Shown: positions 8,281 through 18,113, counted from the stretch's first letter. The stretch: 64,000 nt of DNA from Sphingomonas elodea ATCC 31461 (GCF_000226955.1 NZ_AGFU01000001.1:1-64000); one strand, 5' to 3'. Program-made: numbers and translations. Notes: generated by a model not told the origin, from the sequence alone.

Positions 8281-8363
8281 TCCCCTGCCCCACGTCCCTG
8301 TCCCGCACGCGGGAGGGGGACAGCGTGGCTATGCCAAAGCGGGGCGGGGTTCGCCAGCGTCGC

Positions 8364-10301
8364 TCAGAACTTGAACCGCACGCCGGCCCGGTACACCCGG
8401 ACGATCTGGTCGTAGAGCGCGGGATTGTTGAAGATGGTCGAACGCGCGGGATCGCGATCGAACAGATTGTCGATCTTCCCGTACAGCGTCACGCCCTTCA
8501 CCACGTCGAAGGTCGCGCCCACATCCAGATAGAAGGCGCCGCGGATGCGCAGACCCTCGATCGGCAGTTCCCAGGTGCCGCCGATCTTCCACGCCCAGAC
8601 CGTGCCCGAGGTGGTATAGTCGGTCACTCGCACCGCGCCGTTGAGGTTGGCGTGGCCCAGCTTCTCCGAATTGAGGAAGGGCAGGTTCGCCTCGAAGAAC
8701 GCTTCCTTGACGCTGTAGGCGCCCCTCCCGTTCTTGTAGTTGCCGGCATACCAGTTGTTGCCGGTGCTCAGCAGCACCGGATCGTTCGGATAGTCGCCGC
8801 CCGGCGCGGTCGCGTCATAGCCGGCACCGTACGGATCGGCGCGGACCTTGTAATATTCGTGGCGGAACTCGCCGCCGAACGCGATCGACAGCGGCCCCGC
8901 CCACAGGTCCACCGGCGAGCCCGAGATGTTGATGCTCGCCACGTCCTGGGTCTGGCGGGTGCGCTGGTACGGGCCCTTTTCGGGCATAATGTAGGACAGC
9001 GCCGCAGCCGAGGGGGTGCCCCCGATGATGTTGAGCGGCTGGCAGCCATTGGCCCGCGCGAGCGCGTCGCGGCAGACGATCGCGCCGTTCAGCGTGGTCG
9101 CGTCGATCGCCGATTTGAGCGAGCGCCCGGCATCGACATTGCCCGAAAGGTCGCCGCCCTCGCAGAAGCCGGGGAAGCAGCCGAGGATCGTCCCGGCCGC
9201 GTTCTTCGCCGGCACGCCGTTGGAGCCATAGCGGAACTGGAAGGGCTGGCCGCTCTGGTCGAAGACGATGCCCTGCAGCGGGCCGGCGGTGATCAGGCCG
9301 TATTTGGTGAAGGTGGTCGATTGCGCCCAGTCGCGGACCAGATATTGCGGCGAACCATCGTTGAGCACGCCGCGATTGACCAGCGTGCGCTGGGTGAACC
9401 AGGTACGGCCGTTGGCGAGCTTGGTGCCGAACTCGCCGCCGCCGATGCCTTCTTCCTTGTCATATTCGGCACTGCCGACCAGGTGGAGCCGGTCGCCCAG
9501 CGCGCTGGTGCCCGCGGCGAGCTGCACCAGCCTGGTGGCATCGTCGCCGTAGGTGGTGATGCCGCCCTGGATGTTGCGGCGAATGCCCTTGAAGTGGGTG
9601 TCGGTGATGAAGTTGACCACGCCGCCCACCGCGTCCGATCCATAGGAGGCCGAGGCACCGGCGTTGACGATGTCGACCCGCTTGACCAGCAGCTGCGGAA
9701 ACAGGCTCACGTCCGGCACACCCGTCACGTTGGCGCCGACGACGCGCTGCCCGTCGAGCAGGGGCAGCGTGCGGATCGTGCCCAGGCCGCGCAGCGAGAA
9801 GGAACTGAGCCCCTGTTGCCCGCTCGCGGTGCTGAAGGTGTTGACCTGGGTGCCCGACGAGCCCTGCAGCGACGGCAGCTGGGCGATGGTGGTGAACACG
9901 TTGGGCTGCGCATTGGCAGCGATCTGCTCGTCGCCCAGCCCGGTGGTCGGCGTCGGCGCGTTGGAGCCGCGATGCGCGAGCCGGTGACGATGATCTCGCT
10001 GGCCTGCGCGTCGTTGGGCGCCTCGCGCATCTGCGGCGGCGGCGGCGCCTGGCTCTGGGCATGCGCGGCGAAGGGCATGCGCGGCGAAGGGTACGCAGGG
10101 CAGCCCCGCGGCGATCAGTTGCAGCGATGTCGTGCGCAGCAAGGCGCGGCGGCCGCGCGCCGGGACGAGCGGCGACCTCAGGACATATGCATCCTGTCGC
10201 AGTGCAACAGATGCACTACGGCTGCCGAGCGGCTCCTCTCCAGTCCAATCTTTTGCCTCGTCTTCGTGGCCGCACTCCAGGCCGTTCCGAGGTAAGTCCA
10301 C
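8364..10301 (-). pseudogene. TonB-dependent receptor, damaged by indels and an internal deletion
   Basis: The 645-codon frame shows plug-domain sequence (FSLRGLGTIRTLPLLDGQRVV, SYGSDAVGGVVNF) and a C-terminal barrel end (TLYGKIDNLFDRDPA... VYRAGVRFKF). Three defects are visible. A 16-bp tandem duplication (10060-10075 and 10076-10091) shifts the frame right after the signal peptide. An apparent 1-base loss at about 9966-9968 restores it, so the stretch between is misread; the alternative frame encodes the expected HAQSQAPPPPQ... SEIIVTGSRIA. Near residue 590 WELPIEGLRIRG passes directly into AFYLDVGATFDV, apparently missing the barrel segment that usually begins with an SRDIRAPN-like motif. 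Such receptors are normally 900 aa or more. The start is uncertain and probably further downstream than 10301. Confidence 0.7.
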
Positions 10302-10454
10302 TCGCCCCGCAACTAGGCCGGGATCGAAGGATGCTCACGTTAACATAGGCAAGCTATTGTTCAACGCTGCGCGAGTCAATAGTCCGTGTAGAGTAGGCGA
10401 AAGCGGCATCGCGCCGGTGAGAACTGCGCGCGACCGCGGGGTTATTGGTAGGCG

Positions 10455-11411
10455 TCAGCCGCCCCGTTCCTTTGTCGGGAGATAGTCCGGATCGTGCACG
10501 AAGGGCAGTGGATCGCCCGTACGCAGCGCGTCGAGCACGACGGCGAAGTCGGTCCGGCAGCGAAAGCCCAGAACGCGATCGGCCAGGCCCGCATCATAGA
10601 CTCGGCCGATCGTCGCCGGCAGCGTCCAGCCCCGCGCGGCGTAGAGGGCCGCCGCATCGGGGAACAGGCGGGCGATCACGCCCGGCGCATCGGCCTTGAG
10701 CGCGGCCGCATCGGCGGGCGAGAACGGCGTCGGCGCCGAAACGACGAACACGCCATGGCCGATCGCGGGCGCCCGCTCCAGCGCCCGCAGGTGCGCGCGC
10801 GCCGCATCTTCCACCGTCAGCCGGCGGTGGAGCAGTTCGTTCGCCTTCAGATTCTCGCCCGACGGCGTGGCATGAGTATCGTCGTCCTCGGGGAAGAAAC
10901 GGCTGGTGCGCAGCACCACCGTCGCCAGCCCGTGCTCGGCATGCGCGATCCGGCACAGCCCCTCGGCGGCGAGCTTGGTGACGCCGTAGATGTTGCGCGG
11001 CGCGAGCGGGCCGCTGGTCTCGTCCAGCCACACCGCCGAATCGCCGCCCTCATCGCGGATCGCCTGACTGATCATCAGCGAGGTGGTGGAGGTGAAGACG
11101 AATCGGTCATGCCCCGCCGCTGCCGCGCATTCGAGCAGGTTGAGCGTGCCGGTGACGTTCACGTCGATAAAGGTCTGGGCGGGGTAGCGAACGATGTCCG
11201 GCTTGTGCAGTCCGCCGGCATGGATCACCGCCTCGATGCCGTGCTCGGCGAACACCCGATCGACCAGCGCCCGATCGGCGACCGAGCCCAGCACCTGGGT
11301 GTCCGCACCCGGCGCCACATCGAGCCCGATCACCTGATGCCCTGCCCGCCGCAGCATCGGCGCCATGAAGCGTCCCAGCCAGCCCGACGATCCGGTGAGC
11401 AGCACCCGCAT
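10455..11411 (-). CDS. NAD-dependent epimerase/dehydratase (extended SDR)
   Basis: 318 aa from ATG 11411 (MRVLLTGSSGWLGRFMAP), with the nucleotide-binding GxxGxxG equivalent TGSSGWLGR, FTSTTSLM for the catalytic Ser/Thr and NIYGVTK for the YxxxK pair. Mid-protein features (VIHAGGLHKPDIV, FIDVNVTGTLNLLE) are typical of sugar-nucleotide or lactone-type extended SDRs. Substrate unknown. Its start overlaps the stop of the upstream BASS transporter gene by one base (TGATG), so the two are translationally coupled. Confidence 0.85.
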   Translation of the reverse strand: MRVLLTGSSGWLGRFMAPMLRRAGHQVIGLDVAPGADTQVLGSVADRALVDRVFAEHGIEAVIHAGGLHKPDIVRYPAQTFIDVNVTGTLNLLECAAAAGHDRFVFTSTTSLMISQAIRDEGGDSAVWLDETSGPLAPRNIYGVTKLAAEGLCRIAHAEHGLATVVLRTSRFFPEDDDTHATPSGENLKANELLHRRLTVEDAARAHLRALERAPAIGHGVFVVSAPTPFSPADAAALKADAPGVIARLFPDAAALYAARGWTLPATIGRVYDAGLADRVLGFRCRTDFAVVLDALRTGDPLPFVHDPDYLPTKERGG

Positions 11412-12373
11412 CAGGGGCGGCCCCCATATTTCCGCGCCAGCACCGCGCAGACGAACAGCTGGAGCTGGTGGAAGATCATCAGCGGCAGCACGATCAGGCT
11501 CACCGCGCCGCCGGGGAACAGAATCGTCGCCATCGGGATGCCGCTCGCCATGCTCTTTTTCGAGCCGCAGAAGACGATGGCGATCTCGTCTTCCTTGCTG
11601 AAGCCGAGCCTGCGGCTGCCGAACATCGTCACCGCGATCACGATGCCGAGCAGCACCGCGTTGAACGCCAGCACCAGCGCCAAGTCGGTGAGCGATACCC
11701 GACCCCACACGCCTGCGACCATGCCTTCACTGAACGCCGCATAGACGACGAGCAGGATCGATCCGCGGTCGACTACCATGGTCAGCGCCCGGTGCTTGAG
11801 GATGAAGCCGCCGATCAACGGTCGCGCCGCCTGCCCCGCCGCGAAGGGCAGCAGGATCTGCATCGCGATCGATTCGAGCTGGCCGAGCGAGAAGCCCGCC
11901 CCGCTCCCGTGCGGCAGCAGCAGCGCCACCAGCAGCGGCGTGATCAGCACCCCGACAAGATTGGAAAGCGACGCGCTGCACAGGGCCGCCGGCACGTTGC
12001 CGCGCGCGATCGAGGTGAAGGCGATCGACGACTGCACGGTGGAGGGCAGCAGGCACAGGAACAGGGTGCCGAGCAAGATGCCTCCCGGCAGCAGCTGCCC
12101 TGCCAGCGCATAGGCGCCCACCCCCAACAGCGGAAAGAACAGGAAGGTGCTGAGGAACACGGTCAGCTGCAGCCGCCAGTTGGTCAGCCCCGCCCAGATC
12201 GCGGAGGGCGCCAGCCGCGCGCCGTAGAGGAAGAACAGCAGCGCCACCGCGATGGTCACCGCCTCGTCGGCGATGCTCGCCCAGATGCCCCGCGCCGGGA
12301 CCAGCACCGCCAGCCCCACCGTGGCCAGCAGCATCAGCAGATAGGGATCGATCCAGCGACGAAGGGCAGCCAT
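11411..12373 (-). CDS. Bile acid:sodium symporter (BASS/SBF-like) family transporter
   Basis: 320 aa from ATG 12373 (MAALRRWIDPYLLMLL); an upstream ATG would add 20 residues without similarity. Nine to ten hydrophobic helices are visible. The motifs LCLLPSTVQSSIAFTSIARGN and FCGSKKSMASGIPMATILFPG are the family's conserved cross-over regions. This is the SBF-like subgroup (YfeH type) of secondary transporters for organic anions. The specific substrate cannot be inferred; coupling to a downstream SDR dehydrogenase suggests a sugar acid or similar metabolite, which is speculation. Confidence 0.9.
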   Translation of the reverse strand: MAALRRWIDPYLLMLLATVGLAVLVPARGIWASIADEAVTIAVALLFFLYGARLAPSAIWAGLTNWRLQLTVFLSTFLFFPLLGVGAYALAGQLLPGGILLGTLFLCLLPSTVQSSIAFTSIARGNVPAALCSASLSNLVGVLITPLLVALLLPHGSGAGFSLGQLESIAMQILLPFAAGQAARPLIGGFILKHRALTMVVDRGSILLVVYAAFSEGMVAGVWGRVSLTDLALVLAFNAVLLGIVIAVTMFGSRRLGFSKEDEIAIVFCGSKKSMASGIPMATILFPGGAVSLIVLPLMIFHQLQLFVCAVLARKYGGRP

Positions 12374-12437
12374 GCAGGTACTCGCATCAGGGAAACCGCG
12401 CCCGCCCATGCGCGCCGCCTTTCCCGGGTGCAAGCGC

Positions 12438-13115
12438 TCAGGCTGCAGCCGGCATGTGGCGCCGCTGCAACGGCTCGTCTGCGTCCGCCCAGTCGGTACG
12501 GCGGCGAACGAAGGGGTTGAGGAACAGGAAGGGCAGCTTCACGAACAGCAGTTCGGAATGGATGAAGCTGTCCACCGCCCGCTCCCACCAGCGCGGTTCG
12601 CGCTTGCCGTTGGCGCGCAGCCAGCTGTCATAGGGCGCCCAGTGGCTCGGCTCGTCCTTCTCGATGATGCGGAAGATGCGGGTGAGCACCTTGTCGCCGA
12701 GCACCGCCGGATGGTTGAGCAGGATATGGACCTGGCGATGCCCGCGCTGCTCGGTCAGCGAGATCACCCGGCAGAGCTTCTCGAACTGGGCATCGTCCTC
12801 GATCAGCTTTTGCGTGTCGAGGGCGTCGATGGTGCGGCGAAACATGATCTCGACGAAGCGATCGATATGGCCGCAGGTCCGGTCGACGGTCAGCGGCATC
12901 CGCCCCTGCAGCTCGAACCAGCGCTTGAACATCTGATAGTGCTTGCGCTCGTCGGCGCGGTGCTTCTCGATCGCGGCGATCAGCGCGCGATCGTCCGGCG
13001 CGCGGGCGCGGACCGCCTCCAGCACCCGATCGATGCTCGTATAGCCGCGATGCTCGTTGTAGATGTAGATCGATCCCAGCAGATCGAGATAGCGGCGGCG
13101 GAACGCGGTCAACAT
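12438..13115 (-). CDS. Ferritin-like domain protein, function unknown
   Basis: 225 aa from ATG 13115 (MLTAFRRRYLDLLGSIYIYNE). A helical protein with possible carboxylate/histidine metal ligands: YNEHRGY at residues 20-26, EKHRADERKHYQMF about residues 56-70, and a later ISLTEQRGHRQVH. These spaced ExxxH/DExxH-type pairs on helices resemble the ferritin-like/rubrerythrin fold. The C-terminal part (WWERAVDSFIHSELLFVKLPFLFLN) is hydrophobic and could be membrane-associated. It follows the thioesterase gene by 35 bp in the same direction. Confidence 0.6.
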   Translation of the reverse strand: MLTAFRRRYLDLLGSIYIYNEHRGYTSIDRVLEAVRARAPDDRALIAAIEKHRADERKHYQMFKRWFELQGRMPLTVDRTCGHIDRFVEIMFRRTIDALDTQKLIEDDAQFEKLCRVISLTEQRGHRQVHILLNHPAVLGDKVLTRIFRIIEKDEPSHWAPYDSWLRANGKREPRWWERAVDSFIHSELLFVKLPFLFLNPFVRRRTDWADADEPLQRRHMPAAA

Positions 13116-13150
13116 GGCAGGCACGCGATGCACCTGAAATATGGCGGCAA

Positions 13151-13576
13151 TCAGTCGTTCTTGACGAAGAACCGGTCGATCACGTCCTTGGCCAGCCGCG
13201 CCGGGCGCTTGGTCTCGGCATCGAGGCAGCACCAGCTGGACTTCACCTCCGCCAGCACCTCGGACCCGCGGCGGATGACCGTCTCGTAAAAGGCGCGCGC
13301 GCCCTGCACCTTCTCCAGCAGCACGGTGGCGACCACGTCGTCCTCCAGAAAGGCCGGGCGGCGATAGGTGATCTCGTGCTTGAGCGCGACCCAGAGATGC
13401 TCGGCCACCGCCTCCACCGGGGCCAGTGCCTGCCAGTGGCTGACCACCGCCGCCTGTACCCATTTGAGGTAGGAGGCGTTGTTGACATGCCCCATGAAGT
13501 CGATGTCGTCCTGGGCGACGTCGACCCGGAATTCGAAGGGAATCGCGGTGTTGCTCACCCTGGCATCATAGACCAT
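13151..13576 (-). CDS. Acyl-CoA thioesterase, hotdog fold (YbgC/4HBT type)
   Basis: 141 aa. The family signature DIDFMGHVNNASYLKWVQAA contains the catalytic Asp/His region of 4-hydroxybenzoyl-CoA-type thioesterases; ALKHEITYRRPAFLEDDV and SSWCCLDAETKRPARL follow as expected. It hydrolyses acyl- or aroyl-CoA thioesters; the substrate is not determinable. The start could be ATG 13576 or an in-frame GTG at 13558 (VSNTAIPFEFRV). No strong ribosome site distinguishes them. Confidence 0.88.
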   Translation of the reverse strand: MVYDARVSNTAIPFEFRVDVAQDDIDFMGHVNNASYLKWVQAAVVSHWQALAPVEAVAEHLWVALKHEITYRRPAFLEDDVVATVLLEKVQGARAFYETVIRRGSEVLAEVKSSWCCLDAETKRPARLAKDVIDRFFVKND

Positions 13577-13664
13577 CGGGGGCGGACAAGCGACCCGGCG
13601 CCAAGGATTTTCCTGCGCCGCCCGATTGCTCGCGCCAGCCCGCGCATGCCGTAGCGGCAGGCGA

Positions 13665-14438
13665 TCAGGCCGGGCCGATTTCCAGCCGCTTGGCCAGCGT
13701 GTCGCGGCGCGCGTCGAGTTCGTGCCGGGCGCGTTCGATCAGCTCCAGCTCGGTGGCCTCGAGCAGGTCGTCGACCACCCCGCGCAGGTGCCGCCGCATC
13801 GCCGAACGGGCGGCATGCGGATCGCGAGCGTGCAGCGCATCGAGGATCGGGCGATGCTCGTCGACGCGCGGGTTCACGCCGTTGCGGCGGGCGCGATCGA
13901 ACATGTTGGCGCAAAGCGGCGAGCGGGTGCGCAACTCCCACAGATACTCCACCACGCTGCGGATCGCCGAGTTACCGGTCGCATTGGCCACCGCGATGTG
14001 GAAGCGGTGATCGGCATCGAACAGCGTCGCATTGCCGGTCGCAGGATCGGCCATTTCCTTGGCGATCTGGTCGAGTTCGGCCAGTTGCTCCGCGGTGATC
14101 GACACCGCCGCCAGCGCCGCCGCCTCGCCTTCGAACAGGATGCGCGCCTCGGTGAGGTCGAACGCGCCGATGTCGAGGTTCAGCGCGTCCTCGCGCAGCC
14201 CGCCCGAATTGTCGCGGTGGGTGACGTAGAGGCCCGAGCCGTGCCGCGCCTCGATCCAGCCCTTCATCTCGAGCGCGATCATCGCCTCGCGGATCGTCGG
14301 ACGGCTGACCTTATACTCCTCGGCCAGATCGCGTTCGCCGGGCAGACGCGTGCCCGGGGCCCAGCGGCCCGCCTCAATGCCATCGGCGATCGACGCGGCC
14401 ACGCGCTGGTAGAGTTTGCTTCGGTTGAGTTTCATCAC
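13665..14438 (-). CDS. GntR/FadR family transcriptional regulator (FCD domain)
   Basis: 257 aa. N-terminal winged helix-turn-helix (LPGERDLAEEYKVSRPTIREAM, then GWIEARHGSGLYV) plus a C-terminal all-helical FCD ligand domain with the metal-binding histidine region (DADHRFHIAVANATGN, later DEHRPILDAL and AMRRHLRGV). FCD regulators usually sense small carboxylic or sugar acids. It starts 51 bp beyond the stop of the FAD oxidoreductase gene on the same strand, so it may be co-transcribed with that gene and the hydrolase. Target unknown. Confidence 0.9.
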   Translation of the reverse strand: MMKLNRSKLYQRVAASIADGIEAGRWAPGTRLPGERDLAEEYKVSRPTIREAMIALEMKGWIEARHGSGLYVTHRDNSGGLREDALNLDIGAFDLTEARILFEGEAAALAAVSITAEQLAELDQIAKEMADPATGNATLFDADHRFHIAVANATGNSAIRSVVEYLWELRTRSPLCANMFDRARRNGVNPRVDEHRPILDALHARDPHAARSAMRRHLRGVVDDLLEATELELIERARHELDARRDTLAKRLEIGPA

Positions 14439-14489
14439 CCTGTCTCATAGGCGAGCGGCGGCTTTTCGCAAAGCCTTTGGCCTTACCAA

Positions 14490-15563
14490 TCAGTCCCGGA
14501 AACGATCGGGCCGGTAACGGTCGGGATCAATGGCAGGTACCTCGCGCAGCAGCAGCCGGCAGGCCAATAGGCTGGCCGCCGGTGCGGTCTGGATGCCGAA
14601 GCCCCCCTGCCCCGCGCACCAGAAGAAGCCGGGCGCGACCGGATCATGGCCATAGACCGGCCGCCGATCGGGGGCGAAGCTGCGCAGGCCTGCCCAGCGA
14701 TGCTCGAGCGCGGCAACCCGCCAGTCCACCACGTGCTCGAAACGGTGGATCGCAGTCGCCACGTCGATCTCCTCGGGGGCCGCGTCGCAGGGCGTGCTGT
14801 CCACCTCGTCATGCGGGGTCAGCCATAGCCGTCCACCCGCCTCGGGCTTGAAGTAAAAGCTGCCGCCCAGGTCGCTGACCAGCGGGCAGCCGGCGGGCGG
14901 CGCCGGATCGGTGCGCAGCTGCACCATGGTGCGGCGATAGGCACGGATGCCGACCGGGGGGACCCCGGCAAGCGCGGCGATCCCGTCCGCCCAGGCGCCG
15001 GCGGCATTGGCCAGGAGATCGGCCATGAACGTGCCAGCGCGCGTTTCCAGCCGCCAGGCGCCGCCTTCCCGGACCGCCCCGGTCAGCCCTGCCGAGCAAT
15101 GGAGGACCGCCCCCGCCGCCTTGGCGCGGGCGAGGAAATGCTGATGCAGCGCCGCCACGTCGATATAGGCGCAGCCGGGCTCGTGGACGCCGAGCGTCCA
15201 GTCGTCGCGCAGGCCCGGCACCATCGTGCGCGGATCGACGGCGTGGAGCGCGACCCCACTGTTCTCGAACGCCGCGAGAAACATATCAACCTTCGCCTGG
15301 TCGCCGCTGCGCGCCAGATGCAGCTCACCCAGCGGATCGAGAAAGCCGCCGTCGCGCAGCGCCGGGCCGGAGGCAGTGGTCAGCGGCTGGATGTCCGGAC
15401 CGCCATAGGTTTCGGACCAGAAGGCAGCAGAGCGTCCGGTGGCGTGATAGCCCGGCCGCTCCTCCGCCTCGAGCAGGAGCACCCGGGCGTGCGGCGCCAG
15501 CGCGGCGGCAAGGCTCGCGCCCGCGATGCCGGCGCCGACGATCGCAACGTCGAAGCGAATCAC
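14490..15563 (-). CDS. FAD-dependent oxidoreductase (DAO family)
   Basis: 357 aa. The N-terminal Rossmann dinucleotide motif VAIVGAGIAGASLAAALA is followed by the FAD ribose acidic residues (LLLEAEERPGYHATGRSAA). Late in the protein the DAO-family second nucleotide region reads FFWCAGQGGFGIQTAPAAS. Such enzymes oxidise amino acids or glycine-betaine-like amines. The start (ATG 15563) overlaps the stop of the upstream alpha/beta hydrolase by 4 bp (ATGA), indicating an operon. Substrate not determinable. Confidence 0.9.
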   Translation of the reverse strand: MIRFDVAIVGAGIAGASLAAALAPHARVLLLEAEERPGYHATGRSAAFWSETYGGPDIQPLTTASGPALRDGGFLDPLGELHLARSGDQAKVDMFLAAFENSGVALHAVDPRTMVPGLRDDWTLGVHEPGCAYIDVAALHQHFLARAKAAGAVLHCSAGLTGAVREGGAWRLETRAGTFMADLLANAAGAWADGIAALAGVPPVGIRAYRRTMVQLRTDPAPPAGCPLVSDLGGSFYFKPEAGGRLWLTPHDEVDSTPCDAAPEEIDVATAIHRFEHVVDWRVAALEHRWAGLRSFAPDRRPVYGHDPVAPGFFWCAGQGGFGIQTAPAASLLACRLLLREVPAIDPDRYRPDRFRD

Positions 15564-16495
15564 CGGCGCGCCGCCCGCGTTTCGAGAAAGCCGTCGATCG
15601 CGCCCAGCGCGCGGCTGCGCACCGGATCGGCCTCGCGGAGGATTTCATGCGCGCTTTCGGGGCCGAAGCGCAGCAGCTCGGCATCGGGCAGACGCGGGGC
15701 GATGCGGAGCGCGGCACGCGGGTCGACCAGCCCGTCCGCATCGGCGACGAGGAGCAGCAACGGCGTCCGCACCGCCTCGATCGGCCCGGCCTCCAGCTCC
15801 GCCATCGAACGGAACGCCTCGACCAGCCATTGCCAGGAGGGGGCGCCGGTCAGCAGCGCGGGGTCCTGCGCCTGCCACCACAGCTCGTCGGCATAGCGAT
15901 CGGGATCATGGGTGAGCAGGTTGGCGCGCGTCTCGGTGGTGTAGGGCTTTTCGTTCCCCTTCCAGGCCGGGCGGCGCTTGTCGCCGAGGCCCGCGAGCAG
16001 CCGCGCCATCGTCGGCGCCATCCGCCCGAGCGCACTGCGCACGCCCAGCATCGGCGCGATCAGCACGGCCGCATCGGGGGCGATCGCGCGATCGACCAGC
16101 CCGCGCAGCACCAGATGGCCGCCCATCGAATGCCCCATCACCACGTGCGGACCGGGCGTCTCCGCCTTCCACGCGTCCACGAACGCCCGCAGGTCGCCGA
16201 TATAGGCCGCGAAGTCGCCGATATGGCCGCAATCGCCGCGCGGCGTCAGCCGACCCGAGCCGCCCTGCCCCCGCCAGTCGAAGGCGGAGACCGTCCAGCC
16301 CCGGGCATGCCAGTGGGCGAAGCTCTCCAGATACTTTTCGAACACGTCGCCGCGCCCGGTCTGGAACAGGATGCTGCCGCGCCCGCCGGCGGACGGCCAG
16401 TGAAAGCGGCGGAGCATCCAGCCATCGGGCGCCGGCCAGCGATCGACGCGCGCATCCGCGGGGATCTGACGGGAAACATTCCGGGAAACTGCCAT
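15560..16495 (-). CDS. Alpha/beta hydrolase, monoacylglycerol lipase/lysophospholipase type
   Basis: 311 aa. The nucleophile elbow GHSMGGH, the acid region LLVADADGLVDPRAAL and the catalytic His in FGPESAHEIL form a complete triad. The early strand and oxyanion region read SILFQTGRGDVFEKYLE. This pattern is seen in PldB-like lysophospholipases and serine aminopeptidase-S33 hydrolases. No signal peptide. Divergent from the Tad locus (48 bp to cpaA) and coupled to the FAD oxidoreductase. Confidence 0.88.
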   Translation of the reverse strand: MAVSRNVSRQIPADARVDRWPAPDGWMLRRFHWPSAGGRGSILFQTGRGDVFEKYLESFAHWHARGWTVSAFDWRGQGGSGRLTPRGDCGHIGDFAAYIGDLRAFVDAWKAETPGPHVVMGHSMGGHLVLRGLVDRAIAPDAAVLIAPMLGVRSALGRMAPTMARLLAGLGDKRRPAWKGNEKPYTTETRANLLTHDPDRYADELWWQAQDPALLTGAPSWQWLVEAFRSMAELEAGPIEAVRTPLLLLVADADGLVDPRAALRIAPRLPDAELLRFGPESAHEILREADPVRSRALGAIDGFLETRAARR

Positions 16496-16543
16496 GCCGC
16501 GTGGTTACGGTTTCGTAAGCGGGTCCGTCTACCCATTTGGGCC

Positions 16544-17017
16544 ATGGGGGCGATCTTCCAGGCATGTCTGCTCGGTGCGCTTGCGCTGATCCTGGTCTCC
16601 GCCGGGATCGAGGACGTGCGGTTCCGCACCATTGCCAACGCGAAGAACACCGCCGTCGCCCTCGCCGCGCCCCTATGGTGGTGGGCAAGCGGGATGGCGC
16701 CGTGGCCGGATGTTGCCATCCAGATCGGATGTGCCGCGCTGGTCTTCGCGTTGTTCGTCGGCGCCTTCGCGCTGGGCATGATGGGCGGCGGCGACGTGAA
16801 GCTGATCGGCGCGCTGGCGCTGTGGCTGCCGCTGGCACCGCTGCTGCGCATGCTGGTGCTGATGTCGCTGCTGGGCGGCGCACTGACCCTGCTGATGCTG
16901 GTGGACAGCTGGATTCGCCGGCGTGGGTCTGCGGCGATCGAGGTGCCCTATGGCGTCGCGATCACTCTTGCCGCCCTGATTATCCTTTGCGAACCGATTC
17001 TTAACCGAATTGGATGA
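16544..17017 (+). CDS. cpaA: Prepilin peptidase CpaA/TadV (A24 family)
   Basis: 157 aa from ATG 16544 (MGAIFQACLLGALAL). The two catalytic aspartates are visible: D in AGIEDVRFRTIAN and D in MGGGDVKLIGAL (the conserved GxGD). Four to five membrane helices and no N-methyltransferase domain, as expected for the short CpaA/TadV type. It removes the leader peptide of Flp pilins at the inner membrane. First gene of the tad cluster here; no flp pilin gene lies next to it, so pilins must be encoded elsewhere. Confidence 0.9.
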   Translation: MGAIFQACLLGALALILVSAGIEDVRFRTIANAKNTAVALAAPLWWWASGMAPWPDVAIQIGCAALVFALFVGAFALGMMGGGDVKLIGALALWLPLAPLLRMLVLMSLLGGALTLLMLVDSWIRRRGSAAIEVPYGVAITLAALIILCEPILNRIG

Positions 17018-17075
17018 TGCTTAACGCCGCCAATACCGGGTCGGCCAATGATAGTGTGAAAAGGCGTGATGCAGG

Positions 17076-18113
17076 ATGGACGCACGTAGGCTCTTGTTGC
17101 TCGTAGGTGCGCTGGTGATCGCCGCGATCACCGCGTTCATGGCGCGCAGCCTCGTCGTGGGCACGCCCGCGCCGGTCGCCGGCGCGATGCCGAACGGAGT
17201 CGCCGCCCCGCCGCCGCCGCCGGTCAACACCACCGAGGTCCTGGTCGCCAAGCGCGCGCTGCCGGTGGGTACCATCCTCGATCCGACCGCGCTCGAATTC
17301 CGCGCCTGGCCCAAGGATCTGGTGCAGGGCGCCTATTATGTCCGCGGCCAGAGCGATCCCGCGAAGTTGCAGGGCACGGTGGTCCGCTTCGCCATTCCCG
17401 CCGGCCAGCCGGTGACGCAGGGCGCGCTTGTCAAGCCGGGCGACCGCGGCTTCCTCGCCGCCGCCCTCGGCCCCGGCATGCGCGCGGTGACCGTGCCCGT
17501 CTCGGCCCAGAGCGCGGTGGCCGGCTTCGTCTTCCCCGGCGACCATATCGACCTGATCCTGACCCAGACCGTCTCCGGCGACGGCCCGCCGCTGCGCGCC
17601 TCGGAAACGGTGCTGCGCAACCTGCGCGTGCTCGCCACCGACCAGCGCACCGACCGGCAGACCGACGACAAGGGCAAGACCGTCGTCATCGGCTATTCCA
17701 CCGTCACGGTGGAGGCTACGCCCAAGATCGCCGAGAAGATCGCCGTCGCCCAGACGGTCGGCACCCTCTCGCTGTCGCTGCGCTCGCTCGCCGACACGCA
17801 GGGCGACCTCGAGGAGGCGATCGCCAGCGGCGCGGTGAGCGTGCCCGACGATCCCGCCAAGGAGAAGGCATTCCTCGCCCGCGCCGCCAGCCGTCCGCAG
17901 GACGATGGCGACAGCTATGTCACCGGCGCGGATGTGTCGCGCTTCCAGCGCCGCACGGTGCCGGCCAAGGAGGGGCCCCCTCCGGGCATGGCCTCGGTCG
18001 GCCCGGCCCCCGCCCCGGGCTATGCCGCCGCCGCCCCGCAAACGACCGGGCCGATGGTGCGCGTGGTGCGCGGCAGCGATGCGAGCCTCGTCCCCGTGAG
18101 CGGAAAGAACTGA
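17076..18113 (+). CDS. cpaB: Flp pilus assembly protein CpaB/RcpC
   Basis: 345 aa. N-terminal membrane anchor (RRLLLLVGALVIAAITAFMA), a Pro-rich linker, an SAF-like domain (VLVAKRALPVGTILDPTALE, FAIPAGQPVTQGALV) and the RcpC/CpaB domain (PGMRAVTVPVSAQSAVAGFV, FPGDHIDLIL). It is a periplasmic component associated with the secretin. The C-terminal 80 residues are Pro/Ala-rich and probably disordered. Followed by cpaC after 1 bp. Confidence 0.92.
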   Translation: MDARRLLLLVGALVIAAITAFMARSLVVGTPAPVAGAMPNGVAAPPPPPVNTTEVLVAKRALPVGTILDPTALEFRAWPKDLVQGAYYVRGQSDPAKLQGTVVRFAIPAGQPVTQGALVKPGDRGFLAAALGPGMRAVTVPVSAQSAVAGFVFPGDHIDLILTQTVSGDGPPLRASETVLRNLRVLATDQRTDRQTDDKGKTVVIGYSTVTVEATPKIAEKIAVAQTVGTLSLSLRSLADTQGDLEEAIASGAVSVPDDPAKEKAFLARAASRPQDDGDSYVTGADVSRFQRRTVPAKEGPPPGMASVGPAPAPGYAAAAPQTTGPMVRVVRGSDASLVPVSGKN

